A stretch of 64,000 nt of DNA from positions 227,743 through 291,742 of the forward strand of contig JAMAHW010000046.1 of NCBI GenBank assembly GCA_023627715.1, read 5' to 3'. Shown one piece after another: positions 1-12,725 of this stretch; position 1 is the first letter of the stretch, and each line of letters opens with the position of its first letter. The position numbers and the translations under genes were made by a program. This DNA comes from Periconia sp. R9002. Lineage: Eukaryota; Ascomycota; Dothideomycetes; Pleosporales; Periconiaceae. The notes beneath the pieces are model-generated. The model was given only the letters and a program-made list of their open reading frames with translations. It made no database searches and was not told where the DNA came from.

Positions 1-1016
1 GCACAGTTCCAGGGATCCGCAAAGCACTATACGCCATCACTGCATTCATTGTAGTATCCAGCTTGGCCACTTTATTAGCGGACACGTTCTGGTGCGGTTC
101 AGATCCAGGGGTTAATTGGTATGTTGCTTACTTCAACTTGCAAATGTCGACCGTGGTCCGGATTAGTAGCAGTGTCTGACGAGCAGTATCAAAGGTCAAA
201 CGACCTGACTGAATGCACGGTTTTCACATCTATGGCTTTGGTGAAATTAAATTGGGCCTTGCATTTCACATCTGAAGTCATGCGTAAGAAACCTCAACGA
301 ATATGCTGAAAGCAATTGCCTTTTGTGGTTGATGTTGATATTGTGATATTAGTATTCGTGTTACCTTTATGGTTAATCAGCGGCTTACGTCTAAGCCAAA
401 GGAGAGAAAAGGCAGGCCTAATGTTCGTCTTCCTCCTTGGAGCTATCACCATTCTAGTCAGCACGGCACGATTCACCTATATGATGATGTTGTCCAACAA
501 CATCATGATTTGTACGGCCATACACCCTTACTCCTATACTTTTACTAAATCTACGACTGCGTAACGGATGACTGACTACGATCAGATATATTGGCTACTG
601 CTGAATTTACCATCGCCATCATGATACTTTCTCTTGTTAGCCTCCGTCCATTGCTACGCAAGATTGGACAGGTCATGTCCTCCCTTAGTAACATGGGGTC
701 GCAGTCTGAGTCTGCAAAGAATCCGTGGCACGGAGTTCCTGGAAGACTACTAGGGAAAAACCGAACGTCAACAAGCTTAGCGACCAGCACAAAGAAGTCA
801 AGAGACCCACATCTGCATCCCAGCCGAACCTTGCCATCGAACGCATTCGGAAGCGATATTGAGCTGACAGACCAAGGTTTGAGAGGATTTCACAAGAGTG
901 AAGAGGCCGCTGTCACGCATTCGAGGTTGCTCCAAGATCAGGACACGTTTTCAGAGCGGTCGGGCTGGTGTGGTGGTCATGAGGCGGAAATGCGTGCCGA
1001 ATCAATAGCCGTGTGA
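1..1016 (+). CDS. Pth11-like rhodopsin-domain membrane receptor, 5' part missing
   Basis: This is the 3' part of a fungal seven-helix membrane protein of the Pth11-like/rhodopsin-domain group, running off the left edge. Proposed exons are 1-118, 195-283, 353-511 and 586-1016; the phases agree at all three junctions and the stop is TGA. The joined protein shows the family hallmarks in order: a helix ending in FWCGSDPGVNW, then a short loop with TECTVFTS, a helix containing WALHFTSEVMLFVLPLW, an R-rich inner loop and the helix FLLGAITILVSTARF, and a last helix after ILATAEFTIAI. The remaining ~110 residues form a polar, presumably cytosolic, tail. Such proteins are thought to be non-canonical GPCRs sensing host or surface cues; the ligand is unknown. 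Family assignment is strong, exact function is not. Confidence 0.85.
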
Positions 1017-1288
1017 GTGAGCAACTTGTGAAGGACGTTGCTATGTCTTTGAAAGGAACCAATTTAAGATCTAAAGAAATGAAGCATTATATGACACGGG
1101 TTAAAATAAAATACATGGTGATACCATACATGGCGCTATCTACAGCTTCTTCGAGGCTCTTCTGGTAATGCTGTAGAACCGTGCGACATTGAAAATGCAT
1201 ACATGTAGATCGCGTACGCCAGATTGATGTTACGGCTGTTGATGATAATGAAACTCCAAGACAAAGCATGGTAAAATATAAGTACAAC

Positions 1289-3677
1289 CTACTTGTTCGC
1301 CTTTGACTCGGAACCCATTACAGGGTTGTAGCCGGGGGGGTATTTGGAATCCGATTCCAATGTCTCGTCAGGTTTGTCTGTGTGCTTCTGTTAGCATCGA
1401 GAACAAAGCTTTTTTCATTGGACAACGCGAAAAAGCACTTACCATGCCTGGCATATAGATGGTACTCTTCATCGGCATATTTGCCTACCCTACCGCTCTC
1501 AACGTCTTTTCTCGTGAGATTCAACTTGCTCTTGGGCAAGCCCATGCTACCCAGGTACTTGACGGCGTCTTTCCATTCCCTGTCTTTCCTCTTGGCATCC
1601 CAGTTCAATTCCTCGCTCATCAAATCAATCACCTTGGGTAGAGCCTCAAGGGCTGCCTGAGCATTCAAAAAGGCGAGACGCATGCGGCGGGCGATCACAT
1701 CAGTAGCAGTCTGTGCATACTCGTGGTGCACACAGTATCGTACTTCTCCATCTATGAATGGGTAGAGAGCAGATATGCGATTGCCGCGCACAGGGAAGCG
1801 GTTCTCTGTGGGCGAAGAAAGTGCAGCGACGGTCCACGCGCGATCCCCGTAAGCAGTGCATAGATACTTTGCAACTTCCGTTTCTAGGCCGTAGTGCTGG
1901 ATCAAGTTGATGAAGAGCGTCTTCGAATATCCGTGAGCACCTACCAACCTCACGCGGTGAGTTTGGCACTTGCCATCCAGTGTCGCATCGTCTTCAACCC
2001 ACGTGCCACTAACACGGGGAGGATCGCTGATAGCCTTGGGAGAAAGGTTGAATTCTTTGATCGCTTCGTCCACGGTCGCTTCAGCCATCTCTCGGTAAGT
2101 GGTCCACTTACCACCGGCACAGGTTAAAAGACCGGACGCGCTTGTGGTCACCAAATGGTTGCGGACAAGACCTTCAGTCTTGCCAGCTTTGGGATCTCTC
2201 ACTAAGGGGCGGATGCCCGACCACGCTGCCAAAACATCGCCTCGTCGTACGTTTATTTCTGGCTGTAGGTACCGGCGGATTTCCTTCAGGATCCATTCGA
2301 TTTCATCCTCACCTGCCACAGGATCCTTGGTAACAGTTGTGGCCGTATCGGTTGTGCCTGCAATCGTGTTTCCTTGCCATGGTAAGAAAAAGATGACTCT
2401 TCCGTCGGAGGTGCTAGGGTCGATCAAACCCATGTTCGCAGGGCTGAAGTAACCGGGCAAGATAACATGTACACCGGAACTGGGTGCCACAATCTCTTGT
2501 GTTGTGGGGTCGTCCAATTTACGAATGGAGTCAGTGAAGGGTCCTGTAGCGTTTATGATCCCTTTAGCTTTGATGGAGAATTCCTCTGGCTTTTTTCCAT
2601 CGAGCTCCGCAATGCAATCTTTCACACGGGCTCCATTAAGACGGCCTGATGCGTCCTTTTCGAGACCTGTGACTTCCATGTGCGATACCACTGTTGCGCC
2701 ATATAAGGCTGCAGTCATGGCAAGGGATACGTTCATGCGGGCATCATTATGCGCGCCATCTTTCAATTGTTAGCCATGAAACCTAGCCAGAAGTCGTATG
2801 CAACCTCACCATAGTAGACCAGAGCGCCGAAAAGACCCTCTTTCTTCAGCATGGGAAACGCATCAAGAGCTTTGCTCTTGGTTAAAAAGTATGAGCTCTC
2901 AATGTTCTCAGCGCCAGCCAGGAAATCATAAAACTTGGTACCCGCCCAGAAGTACGGGGCCTTCCACCACGAGTCAATTGGAATCATGATAGGAAGCCAG
3001 GATGAAAGATGCGGTGCCGTGTCCAGAAAGTACCGACGCTCGCGAAGAGCTTCAACCACCAATTTATACCTGCGACGTGTTTAGTTGTTGGTCCGCAATA
3101 GCGTGTAGGGAATGTCGTACTGATTATAATCCAAGTTCCAGACTGCTTTTTCAAGGTATCGCACCCCTCCATGCACTAGCTTGGTGCTTTTGCTGCTCGT
3201 TCCGCTGCTGAAGTCATCCCTTTCGACCAAGGCAACCTTCAAACCGCGGGTAACAGCATCAAGGGCAATTCCCGTACCCGTCGCGCCACCACCAATGACG
3301 AGCAAATCATAAGCGTCGTCATCATTATCCGCATTGCCGTCTCCATTGCTCACTGCCTTTTCTTCATTCCCAGTTCCGCTTTTGCCGAGCCAGCCGCCAA
3401 TTGCACCCTTGACTGTATCGTTGGCGGAGCCCAGATAGTTGCCAGCGCTCCGCTTCAATGCTTCAATCTGCTCCTCCCGGCTCTTGACTCTGGGAAACTT
3501 TGGAGGTCGGAAGACGCCTCCCTCTCCATAAGTGGGCGGAGGGACAGCAGCAGCCTCTGTGCCAGGGATGTCACGCGGTCGGTATGCGGTGTAGAGAGCA
3601 GCGCTTCCTAGAGCGCCAGCGCCAATGGTGTAGAACAATGGCCGCAAGATGCGACTTGTTCGAGATCGCGTCGCCAT
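1289..3677 (-). CDS. GUT2: FAD-dependent glycerol-3-phosphate dehydrogenase, mitochondrial
   Basis: Oxidises glycerol-3-phosphate to dihydroxyacetone phosphate at the outer face of the mitochondrial inner membrane, passing electrons to ubiquinone. Exons (minus strand) are 3677-3121, 3069-2810, 2759-1443 and 1377-1289, giving 740 residues. An N-terminal hydrophobic anchor (about residues 8-32) is followed by a family-variable linker, then the FAD-binding motif [10 protein letters not shown] near residue 127, [15 protein letters not shown], and the C-terminal DAO_C region. The ATG at 3677 is in a good context (ATGGCG) and heads a basic presequence-like start. Splicing out 1378-1442 replaces a meaningless read-through tail with a sensible ending, [16 protein letters not shown], so I favour four exons. 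A very safe family call; only the last splice is inferred. Confidence 0.95.
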
Positions 3678-4467
3678 GTGTGTGTAGGCTGTGTGTGGTG
3701 TGTGCAATGTATAGGGTCGGCGGGGGCCAATGCTGTTTTTATGCTATCCAACGCAGGCTCGAGGCCTATTCACATGAAGCGTCAGCTGGAAGCGCAAAGT
3801 GGCACGGAGAAACGGCGAATGGGGACAATTCACCTCGAAAGGAGATTCAAGTGAACATTTTCAGAGACAATGATGGCGAGATGAAATATTCCGGCAAGAG
3901 TTGAAGGGGCGAAGCCACGGTAGGTAGGTTGAGAAAAAGGTGGAGCAGCAAAGCTGATCTTTGAATGGCAGATGACGACAACGGCGAGGTTCATGGATTC
4001 GCGCCGGGTTTCGGCTCCTACGCGTCGGTCCACCTCCAGTTTTAAATACACTTTCCATGTGTACAGTACATTAGCGGGTGCCAACTCGCAAAACAACAGC
4101 CGATGCGCAGGAAAGAGGCCGATTGAATTCTACCTTTCGCATGCATTTGGCTCAGAATGCGGTTGCTTGGTGACGTTATGGGGAATCTGGTACCCAATTG
4201 ATGCCATGGTCAATTTCTCCGTCGGCGAGCTTGCCGAAAGCAGTATGCCGAACCCACAGAAGGATCTCCAAATTCTCCACACACCCTCCGACTACGCCGC
4301 TATAGTCTATCGAAATAGTGGAGGTACGCCTCACATTCAACTTCCCCGTCTTGTCACAGTAATTTCCATCCATATCATTAACGCTCCACTATTCTATCTC
4401 CTTACACGACATGCAGCGTCCACTGCTTGCGCCCGGTGCCAACAAAATAATGCCCTCTACCAAGTCT
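3678..4467. other. intergenic: GUT2 promoter and VTC5-like 3' flank
   Basis: This gap lies between the GUT2 start codon and the stop codon of the next minus-strand gene. It contains a TAGGTAGGT motif at about 3919-3928. Open frames cross it on both strands but none has family-like content. I see no further gene. Confidence 0.6.
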
Positions 4468-7344
4468 TCACGACACCCCAAAAACCCAACGGACCAAAAG
4501 GACGTCCGCCACCAAATTGCCCACTACAAATGCACCCACGATTCCTTGATGTACCCATCCTAACCGTTCCCTGCGCGTCTGCATACTGATGAGAGCAATC
4601 GCGCAGAGTATGAGATTGAAAGCGGTGCCAAAAAGCACCGCAAAGTCGACAATCCCTCTCTCCTTCTTGCGGCTCGTCAAAGTCATGATGCTCAACATCA
4701 CATCGATCACACTGGCCACCACGATACACATGGTATAAAACCGGAGTTTGCTCATCTCCGTCTTGTGCTGGTGAAGCTGTAGTTCGCTCAGTAGGGTGCG
4801 GCGCTCCCGCACATTTTCTTGGTGGATGAGTGCTTCGCGTTGAGGGCTCCGAAACGTTTGAAACAGACTGCTGAAGTAGCCTCGATGCGGAAGCGCGTCA
4901 TGTTTGGGAGAGAACGTGCCATAGTCTGGTGCTGCTCTAACAGCACCAGATTCATCACCCATTTCGTCATCGCTGCTTTCCGTACTGTCCGTCACTGATC
5001 CCTCTTCGGGTGCCTCAGGAATCCCAAATAATCGTCTTGCTTTGGAAGCCAGTGCTTCGATGAGTTCTTGCCCGGGAAATTTCACGGGCGCGTCGGGGTC
5101 CATGTAAATATAGTAACCTTCGTCGTCAGACTCAGGGTTGTCATATTCATTCCAATAACGCTGCCCCTCAGCTTCGAATTGTGTCGTTGGTGGGTAATAC
5201 GCGGACGATTTCCTCTTCTTGCGGAAAGCTTGCAACGGCGGCGACTCCACAAATTCGGGCGCCGATGTTGCGGAAGATTCACCATAGTGTAGTGGACTGG
5301 AGAATCCATCTATAGGCGAATTCGCCGATGTAGAGGTTTGTGGAGGGGAAGGGTATGTTACAGAACCTTGCGCACTGCTTCCTTTGCGCCGTTGTCGCTT
5401 GACAGCGGGAGGTAACTTACGAATATCTTTGTCCAGTAGTGACATCTGCACGCGTTAGTATTTTGATTGCAATATACGCGTAATATCCAACTGCAAATTG
5501 AACAATGAAGCAGTTTGGAGAGCGGATAGAGAGAAGAGCATCGCACTTACCCAAACGGGAGGGGACATGGCATCCGGTTTGCAGCACATCCAAACTGCGT
5601 GTGCTTCCAATGAGAACCCGCGTGCTCGTTCAACCTGGTTCGATTAGCTCTGGTAATCTGTTGAAGTATCATAATCTGAACATACTAAGTGGCTACGGTC
5701 TAGGGTTTGGATGAGATTTGCCGTGCGGATGCCCTCTCTTCGGATCTCAAGAACAGCGTGAGGAAACGCAATGGATCCCTCACGTGCGGTAGCTGCCCAG
5801 TCATCGCCACCCAGATCCTTGTAAATCGTGGACTTCATGAATATATCCTCATCCAATATTGCCCAAATGCCGCCAGAATAGCTGTTGTGAAGTCCTACAA
5901 AACGAGTGCGTTTGGAGCAAATACCAGCGATGGGCCGGATTTCATTGTGCTTCTTCAGCCACTCACAGGTAGTATCGATACCATTTTCCTCCGCTGAGTT
6001 TTTCCCTTGCTCTTGATGCTGCAAACCTAGGTCTTGTTGTCTATGTAGTGGGGAAGAAGTGTCGAAAAATTGTGCAAGTTGCTTCCTCTTCACTCTTGCA
6101 ACCATAGGCTCCTTGGTCGCTTTTGCATCGAGGTTCACTACGACTGCAGCGTTGCCGGAGGAGGCCCACCGAGCACTACCAGCAGCTTTGACCTGCAGAG
6201 TCCCCGCCGTCTCTTCTATACTGCCTACGGTACTTGCATTTTGCTTGATTGCAAACAACTCAGGGTGATCGAGGACAAGGAGACCAGCAGCATTCTTATC
6301 GTCATGACGAGTTTCAGTGTTTGAAAAGGACATGGACCTTTGAAAATTTCCTTGCGGCAAATTGTTGGCTGCAGTTTCATTTAATCCCGTGAAAAGACTC
6401 ATATGTTGCAGCAATAGAACTTTGGTTTCAACAACGTGATCCGGATGTACCCAGTAAGTCGCCTTTGTGCCGCTGGTTCCTAGTGGTCTTAATGATAACG
6501 CAAGGTCAAAATCAACATCAGTACCCGCGTTTGTTGCTTTGGCAAATTCGAGTAACGTTGGGGATGATTTGGCGTTCTTGACGGGAGGTTTAGGTGCACC
6601 CAAAGTGTCAAAATTTGCGCGCAAAGCGCCCAGGACATGAATGTATTGATCCAACAGATAGCCCAAGTCGAGCTGGTAGAAGCTGTCTGGACTACTCGTG
6701 ATTTCACTTTTGAACCGACGTTCCGTATCCCTGTCTTTCGTCCATTTTCTGTACTTTTTCAAAATCTTCTGGAAACCTGTACGTTGGGCGGCTCGGAAAC
6801 GAGAAAGTGACTGTATTTCCTCACCCGTCCTGCGGACCGTCAGCAGAGATTCATCAACGGTGCAACATCTCATCTGCCGTGCTAGGTGACCATAATATCA
6901 GAGACAGGCTTACCTGGTCACGTCAGCATCGATTTTGGCATATCTTTCAACCACCCTTGCAGGCAACCGGCCGTTGTGCTTTTCGGATGCTTGATGGGAT
7001 TTCAAGGGCTCTAAATTTTTAGCAATATGCTCTAACCGACGTTCAATTTCGCCACTTTTGCTTCGTATAAACAGATTTATGCGATGGTGCTGGGCTTCGA
7101 GGGCTTGAAGGAATGTATCGCTAAATGCCTTCTCACTCGTTCGGCCCTGGCCTGGAATGGAGACAGCTTTCCCGGTACCAGCAGTGGTGTGGTGTTTGAT
7201 AAGGTCTTTTAGATAATCATAGTCGATGTTGACTGTGATTGGTGCGATTAGTATCCATGGGTCTGTACGCTAATGATGGGCAGGAGACCTACAGTGACCC
7301 CATTCTGGTATTGAGCGTTGGCGCAAGGTGTCGCCGTATTTCAT
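4468..7344 (-). CDS. VTC5: SPX and VTC domain membrane protein, Vtc5-like polyphosphate polymerase subunit
   Basis: Accessory subunit of the vacuolar polyphosphate polymerase (VTC) complex by homology; SPX domains read phosphate status through inositol pyrophosphates. Exons (minus) are 7344-7293, 7232-6914, 6829-5686, 5634-5551 and 5445-4468, 858 residues. The N-terminus MKYGDTLRQRSIPEWGHF, YDYLKDLIK and the later RYAKIDADVTRTGEEIQSL stretch form a full SPX domain (about 1-200). A VTC-type central domain follows, with ATYWVHPDHVVETKVLLLQH and ending near residue 530. A polar linker of about 200 residues precedes three C-terminal helices starting at FYTMCIVVASVIDVMLSIM, the DUF202-like membrane part. 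I judge it Vtc5-like rather than Vtc4 because the central domain lacks an evident polymerase basic-residue pattern; that distinction is inferential. VTC1 lies at 22.3 kb. Confidence 0.85.
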
Positions 7345-9234
7345 AGTCCAACGAAGGAGACCTTGGAGGTGGAAAGGGATCGAAATGACGGGAAATGGCG
7401 ACTTGTGTAACGATTTCCGGCCAATGAGGGTCACGCAATGAGGGTCAACTAGGTTGAACAAGAAAATCGAGGGGTGGATCCAAGACGAGCATGTGAATCA
7501 GAGACTGGCACACGACCTTTTGCTCGATATAGATATGGACCAACGAAGAAGAAATGACAGAGACGGGAGGGAGAGAAAAAAACGGCAGAATTGGTTTTGA
7601 CCCCGGCTGGTGCAATGCGGGCACGCGTTGGGTATGGCGACCGGATCCGCTGAGGTTGGGCGTTGAAGACGGGATGGGTGACGCAATATGCGTAGGAGCC
7701 AATGGCACGGTACAGGTGCAGAGTGGGTGGTGCAAAGTTTATGGCTGGTTGCTGTGGGCGGCCAATGGCGGAATGGTGAGGTTGGAGTGGACAATGGAAG
7801 GGAGGGTGAAGGGGAAGAATGGGCGGGGAGAGGGAAGGGAAGATGGATTGAAGTAGATAGATTGCGACCTAGGTAGCTTCGGGGACGGTCATCACGATGG
7901 GCAAGGGCGTTGCGATCGTGGTTGCTAGCGGAGCTGGGTCTGCTGTTCCCTGCATGCCAGTGCATCATCAGCCGTGAGTTATCGCTCGCGCTTGCCCAAT
8001 CCGTGCATAGGCAAACTCAACACCCAACTGTTATACATGTACCTCGATGCTAGCTATTGCATGGAATCCATACATCTACGCTAACTCTCCGCTCGCTCCT
8101 GATAACGGCACGCCACCGCTGCCCGTCCGCCCAATGACGCTGCCTGTGAACCACCGAATCGAGCGCCGTGCATGCTGCCTTTACATCTACACACCTATGT
8201 GCAGCGGAGTCAACTTACTGAACCCACCACCCACCTGAACTATCATCATGACTCCATGTACCCCAATCATGCTTCACGCCAATGCTGTACTCGTGGTTGC
8301 TCCTAGCCCGTTCGTCTGCAGCAATCCTTCCCAGCACTGTGGCCGCACCGCCTATGTGTACATCCTGGATATCCATCTGCCACTGGGATGCGCGATGCAT
8401 ATGTCACCGGAACCATGCACTTCGCCTTCCGTCTCCCCCATCCTTCTCCGCTTCCATGCTGCCAGATATTATGGGTACGGCTTCAGGGTCCAGACCGGAA
8501 GAACCCTCGCTAACACGGCAACTGTCCTCGAGAAGGTATTCAGCAGTGGAGCCCGCCATTGTTTTTTCTTCACAGCAAGTGGGGTGTGCTCAAGTAAAAG
8601 TGGAAACACAATGCCGCATTTCGACAATATCAATTGTTCTCGCCAGCAATTGGTCTAGGTATCCAGGTCCTCCTGGGTGGGTATGTAGTACAGGGTGAGG
8701 TACGTTCAACTAGTTAGGTACTAGGTATTAAGTATTTATTGCATTGATCCATTGTCGAATGCAACGAACACGCGACATGACTAAATACATCCATGTCGTT
8801 TCCATGCACATGAATCCGACTCTGCGGCTCGACCAAACACTCCGATTGGTTTCGATTCATCCAAACAATCTCCAATTGGTTTCAATCAGAAGAGGTCACG
8901 AGCTCACCTGCCCGTATTCGCGACCGATCCCACGCTCCTCTTTGTCAACAGCATGCATGCACGCATTGCCGTCCACATTTCAAGCTTTTTTTTTTTTGGT
9001 GGGCCACATTGGTTATCATGATCGGTATCTGTGTGAGTGTGGTTTTGATGCTTGCAATTGCGCCATCCCAAACTACCTAGGGCTTTCGATACATACATTG
9101 AATACATGTAGATATAATATTGTCTCATTTTTGTTGTGCACAACGCCATATCCACTATATACAAACCAAAAAATGCCCACACATCCTGGCTCACCCACCT
9201 ACGTGGTCCCACAACATGCCGCTACATGTGTCTG
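7345..9234. other. intergenic 1.9 kb: VTC5-like promoter side and ILV6 3' side
   Basis: Adjoining the VTC5-like start is a long purine tract on the + strand (7780-7850), so a C/T-rich tract on the sense strand, as is usual in fungal promoters. A poly-T run lies near 8989-8998. Open frames on both strands are low in complexity and lack domain signatures. No gene is supported. Confidence 0.55.
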
Positions 9235-10301
9235 TTAACCAGGGGGAAGAGTGCTCTGGTCAACGACATCTTCGGCATCCTTCTCCTCGGCTTCCTTGGG
9301 ATCGTGGAGAGGGGACCGGGGCAATGCCATCAAGCCTGCAGTGTGTGGTGATTAGCATTTGATCAGTGACCTATTCCTTACAAACGAAGAAATTTCGTGT
9401 TTGAAAGGTGGGGGGGCTTACCTGTTCTAGCTGATTCCAGGATGCCAAAAGGAGCAATGAGCTTCATGAAAGAGTCAATCCTTGTCGACTTGGCAGAAAC
9501 CTCGACGATACAGTTGTTCGTGCTGATGTCTAGCACTTTTCCACCAAATTGGTGCGTCATGAAAGTAATGGCACGCAAATGCTCGTGCTTGTGCCTCAAT
9601 GCCTGACTGACTGCAAGTTTATTTGGGTGAAAGTCTCTTCGCAAGGAGTCGCGAGCGGCCTCTGCGGCAAGTGCAATCTGCTCTTCAGACAAATCTACAG
9701 ACGGTTCACCCTCTTGTGATACTGGCTGGATAGCTTCTTGATGGTGGTTGAGCAGCTCCTCAAAATACTCCGGTCCAAGCACGGACACCTTTGCCAGAAG
9801 TAGCTCGCGCTGCACCAGAGGAGATTCACTGTAGTCGAGGACGGCCCAGACTGGGACCAGATCTTCGAGCTGGCGACGGGCCTGTTCTACGACGCCGTCC
9901 TGGCCCTGGAGCACAATGGTCATACGCGAGAGATCATCTACCTCGGTGTTGCACACGACCAAGCTGTCAATGTTGAAACCACGAGCAGCTAGAATGCCGG
10001 AAACACGAGAAAGGACACCGGGTTCGTTCTGCACGAGGCAGCTTAGAATATGACGCTTCGGGGGCACTTGCGAAGGAAGTGGGGTCTCGTAGAGGATGCT
10101 GCTCACGGCGGCCTGAGCGGACCAAGCGGGAGGGCGGTCGTCGGTCGGGAGAGGAGCAACACGGCGGTGTAGAGCTTTGTATGCGAGCGCTTGGGTGGAA
10201 GATGAGCTCGATGCTCGCTGCTGCTGTCGAGCGGCCGTCAAGCAGGAGCGGGAGAGCAAACTGCGCATAGGCAGGGCCTGAGCGGCCCGCCGAATTGCCA
10301 T
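9235..10301 (-). CDS. ILV6: acetolactate synthase regulatory (small) subunit, mitochondrial
   Basis: Regulatory subunit that stimulates the catalytic acetolactate synthase and gives it valine feedback sensitivity, first step of valine/isoleucine synthesis in mitochondria. Exons (minus) are 10301-9422 and 9335-9235, 326 residues. An R/S/A-rich presequence (about 1-45) precedes an ACT domain at ~82-160 (RHILSCLVQNEPGVLSRVSG, GFNIDSLVV) and a C-terminal ALS_ss domain (ITFMTHQFGGKVLDIS, APFGILESARTG). The last intron is certain: splicing yields LMALPRSPLHDPKEAEEKD, the usual end of the fungal protein. Reading upstream of 10301 is open but starts with no ATG, so 10301 is the start. It is divergent from the KH protein gene 438 bp away. 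Confidence 0.96.
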
Positions 10302-10739
10302 TGCAAACGACAGGGCGCGGTTTCGATAGAGTAGAGCAATGGGGTCCGCCGAACAGGTGATGAGACGATTGGCCAAGTGACCTTGGTTCCTAACAAGGCG
10401 TGATGGATCGAAGAGAGGTATAGAGTTGTCAACGGTTCGTCGCGGCGGTGAACTATAAGAGTCAATGGCCGAGCTTTTCCCCCAGGAATTTCAATTGCTC
10501 TGCTTGCGTTCGCCGGTGTCGGACCAGACAGGGATTTGACATGGGGGCTGGCTTGGCAGCAGTTAGCCGAGCGTTTTGGTTTTCTTGACTAGTTCCTCAC
10601 TCACTTGTCGACATCTCCTCCACACAACAACAACTACTACCTCCGCCCGACGACACTGTAGGTATTGCACCACGCCACGCCATCCGTAATCCGTATCTCG
10701 CGTCCCGACGTAGAAAAGGAAATCATCGGCGCGCCCAAC
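10302..10739. promoter_or_regulatory. bidirectional promoter between ILV6 and the KH protein gene
   Basis: This 438 bp interval separates two divergent start codons. At 10513-10522 it holds CCGGTGTCGG, one base away from the Leu3/LeuB consensus CCGGNNCCGG, about 212 bp upstream of ILV6; Leu3 is the known regulator of branched-chain amino acid genes in fungi. I see no exact Gcn4/CpcA site (TGASTCA), only an imperfect AGAGTCA near 10459. No TATA box is obvious. Confidence 0.5.
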
Positions 10740-12725
10740 ATGTCTACACCTCCGCGGCGCTCGCGCTTCGACAACGACGAATCTGACCGCCCACGTTCGC
10801 GTTTTGATACCGGACGTCGCTCGAGGTCTCCTTCCAGCAGAGAACCAGAGTCGCGCCGCACTCGTAGTCCTATTGGCCGCGGTACCTCAGACAGTCCGGC
10901 GCAGGCCGACAGGAAGGCAAGTGCCGCCGCCGCCGCTGCCGCCGCCGCCGCGAGGATCAACGCGCAAATCCAGGCGAAGAAGGGTATCCAGCATGTCGAC
11001 GTGCCCCCGATTCGTGCTGCCGCTGTACGTTTTCCAGATTTTTGACCATCAACGTTGCGCCTTCAAACGCTAATGCGTCCTCAGTCTTCCACTCCTCCTC
11101 GCCCCAAGTCGCCAAACCTTGATCCCGGCACAGCATCTGTGGGCGAGACATATCAGCAAGACGGTGACTACATTAAGGATATTGAAATCAATGATCTACG
11201 TAATCGTTATACACTGACCAAAGGAGCTGTCCAAAAAAGGGTAATTAGCTTTTGCTGTCCACTGATTTTCTTAGGACCTGTTTTTTGAGCGTCTCTCCTT
11301 CGGGAGAGCTAGAGCTTACAGACATCTAGCTGTCCGCACATTTGGCCTATGCTAACCTCTACTGTGACATTAGATTAAAGAAGAAACAGGCGCTGGTACG
11401 CTGTTCATTCCCGCACACTTGTTCGTTCCATGTAGAATGCAATGCTTACTCATGTTCAAGATGTCACAACCCGTGGAGAATATTACCCTGACAAGAACAT
11501 GGCTACTGTTGCTGTGAGAAATCGCCTTTCCTTTAAAATGCCTAGCTACTCGCTAACTTTCCGTAGAGCCCCCCACTTTACCTACGTGTCACTAGCACTT
11601 CCAAAGCAGGTCTTGATGCCGCTGTCAAAATGATTGAGGAAATGATGCAACAGGATCTTCCCAATCTCGTTGATGAACGTAGGTTCCGTCGTCGCGAACC
11701 GGAGAATTTTGAGCGTGATGAGTTTGGCCGAGTATGAACTCTCCCCTTTCCCTTTGATAAGGTTCACAAAACTAATGATTCCTAGCGAAAATGGCCTGAG
11801 GAGAAACTCCCAGTCGATCTAGAACCTATCAACGGCTTTAATCTGCGAGCTCAGGTGGTAGGTCGTGGCGGTGACAATGTCAAGTATATCCAAGCAGAGA
11901 CGAGCTGCAAAGTCCAAATCAAGGGCCGCGGTTCCGGGTTTGTTGAATCAGCCACCGGACGTGAAAGCGATGAACCCATGTACCTCCACATTGCTGGACC
12001 CCGCCCAGAGGGTGTTGAACATGCCAAGTCTTTGTGTGAGCAGCTCCTCGAGAAGGTTCGAGGTGATTATCAACTTTTCAAGGAAAATCAAGCCCAGAAT
12101 CGTTTCAACGGAGGTGGTGACCGCTATGGAGGAGGTGGAGATCGTTACGGAGGAGGGAGCGGTGATCGTTACGGGGGAGGCGATCGTTATTCCAACGGGC
12201 GTCCAGGATATGATCGCGATCGAAGCCAAAGCTACGGCCATGGAAGCTACGGTGGACAGAGCGATTCCTATCAGTCCCCTGGGGTGCCCGCCGATGGAGG
12301 CCATTCTGCTGCGGATTACAACGCGCAATGGGCCGCCTGGTATGCGCAGCAAGGTGCACAAGGACAACAGGCTCAGCCAGCTCAGGTAGGGCAGGCTGGC
12401 CAGGACCCATATGCTGCGTACGGTGGCTATGAAAAGTACATGCAGTATTATAGTTGGTACTACAACCAGGCAGGTACTCAGCAGTCTCCACCACCTGGAG
12501 CCGCATCTACTGCCGTCGCGCCGCCGCCTCCTCCCTCTGAACCTGCACCCCCTGGAACCGCCCCTCCACCGCCTCCTTCCGGCTCGCCTCCAGGATACAA
12601 TGCGGTAAGTATCCATCCTTCCTCACCTAGATTCTAGAATGGAAATATGTTCTAACTCAAACGTCAATTTGGACGAAATGTTGACTGACTCACCCCACTA
12701 GGTTCCTCCACCGCCTGGTTTGTAA
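10740..12725 (+). CDS. KH-domain RNA-binding protein, KHDC4/BLOM7-like
   Basis: Probable nuclear pre-mRNA splicing or RNA-processing factor. Exons are 10740-11024, 11085-11240, 11374-11395, 11461-11513, 11567-11731, 11786-12604 and 12702-12725, 507 residues. Order of parts: Arg/Ser-rich N-terminus (1-50), an alanine run encoded by GCC repeats (~61-72), a first KH-like unit (~130-200; AVQKRIKEETGADVTTRG), a second KH unit (~244-325) with GRGGDN in the GxxG position, a Gly/Tyr/Asp-rich block repeating GGGDRY, then a Q/Y/P-rich tail ending in a proline run and PPPPGL. The third exon is only 22 nt yet needed for a continuous KH unit. The resemblance to metazoan KHDC4 is from domain order and motif; biological role in fungi is inferred. 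Confidence 0.85.

Noticed and set aside
3972..4589. 205-codon + strand frame
   Set aside because: It overlaps the 3' end of the Vtc5-like gene antisense, has no domain-like pattern, and mixes promoter-like low-complexity sequence.
7498..7968. 156-codon minus-strand frame rich in Pro/Ser/His
   Set aside because: It is produced by the pyrimidine-rich promoter tract of the Vtc5-like gene and has no conserved motif.
11948..12616. 222-codon minus-strand frame
   Set aside because: Antisense shadow of the Gly/Tyr/Pro-rich exon of the KH protein.
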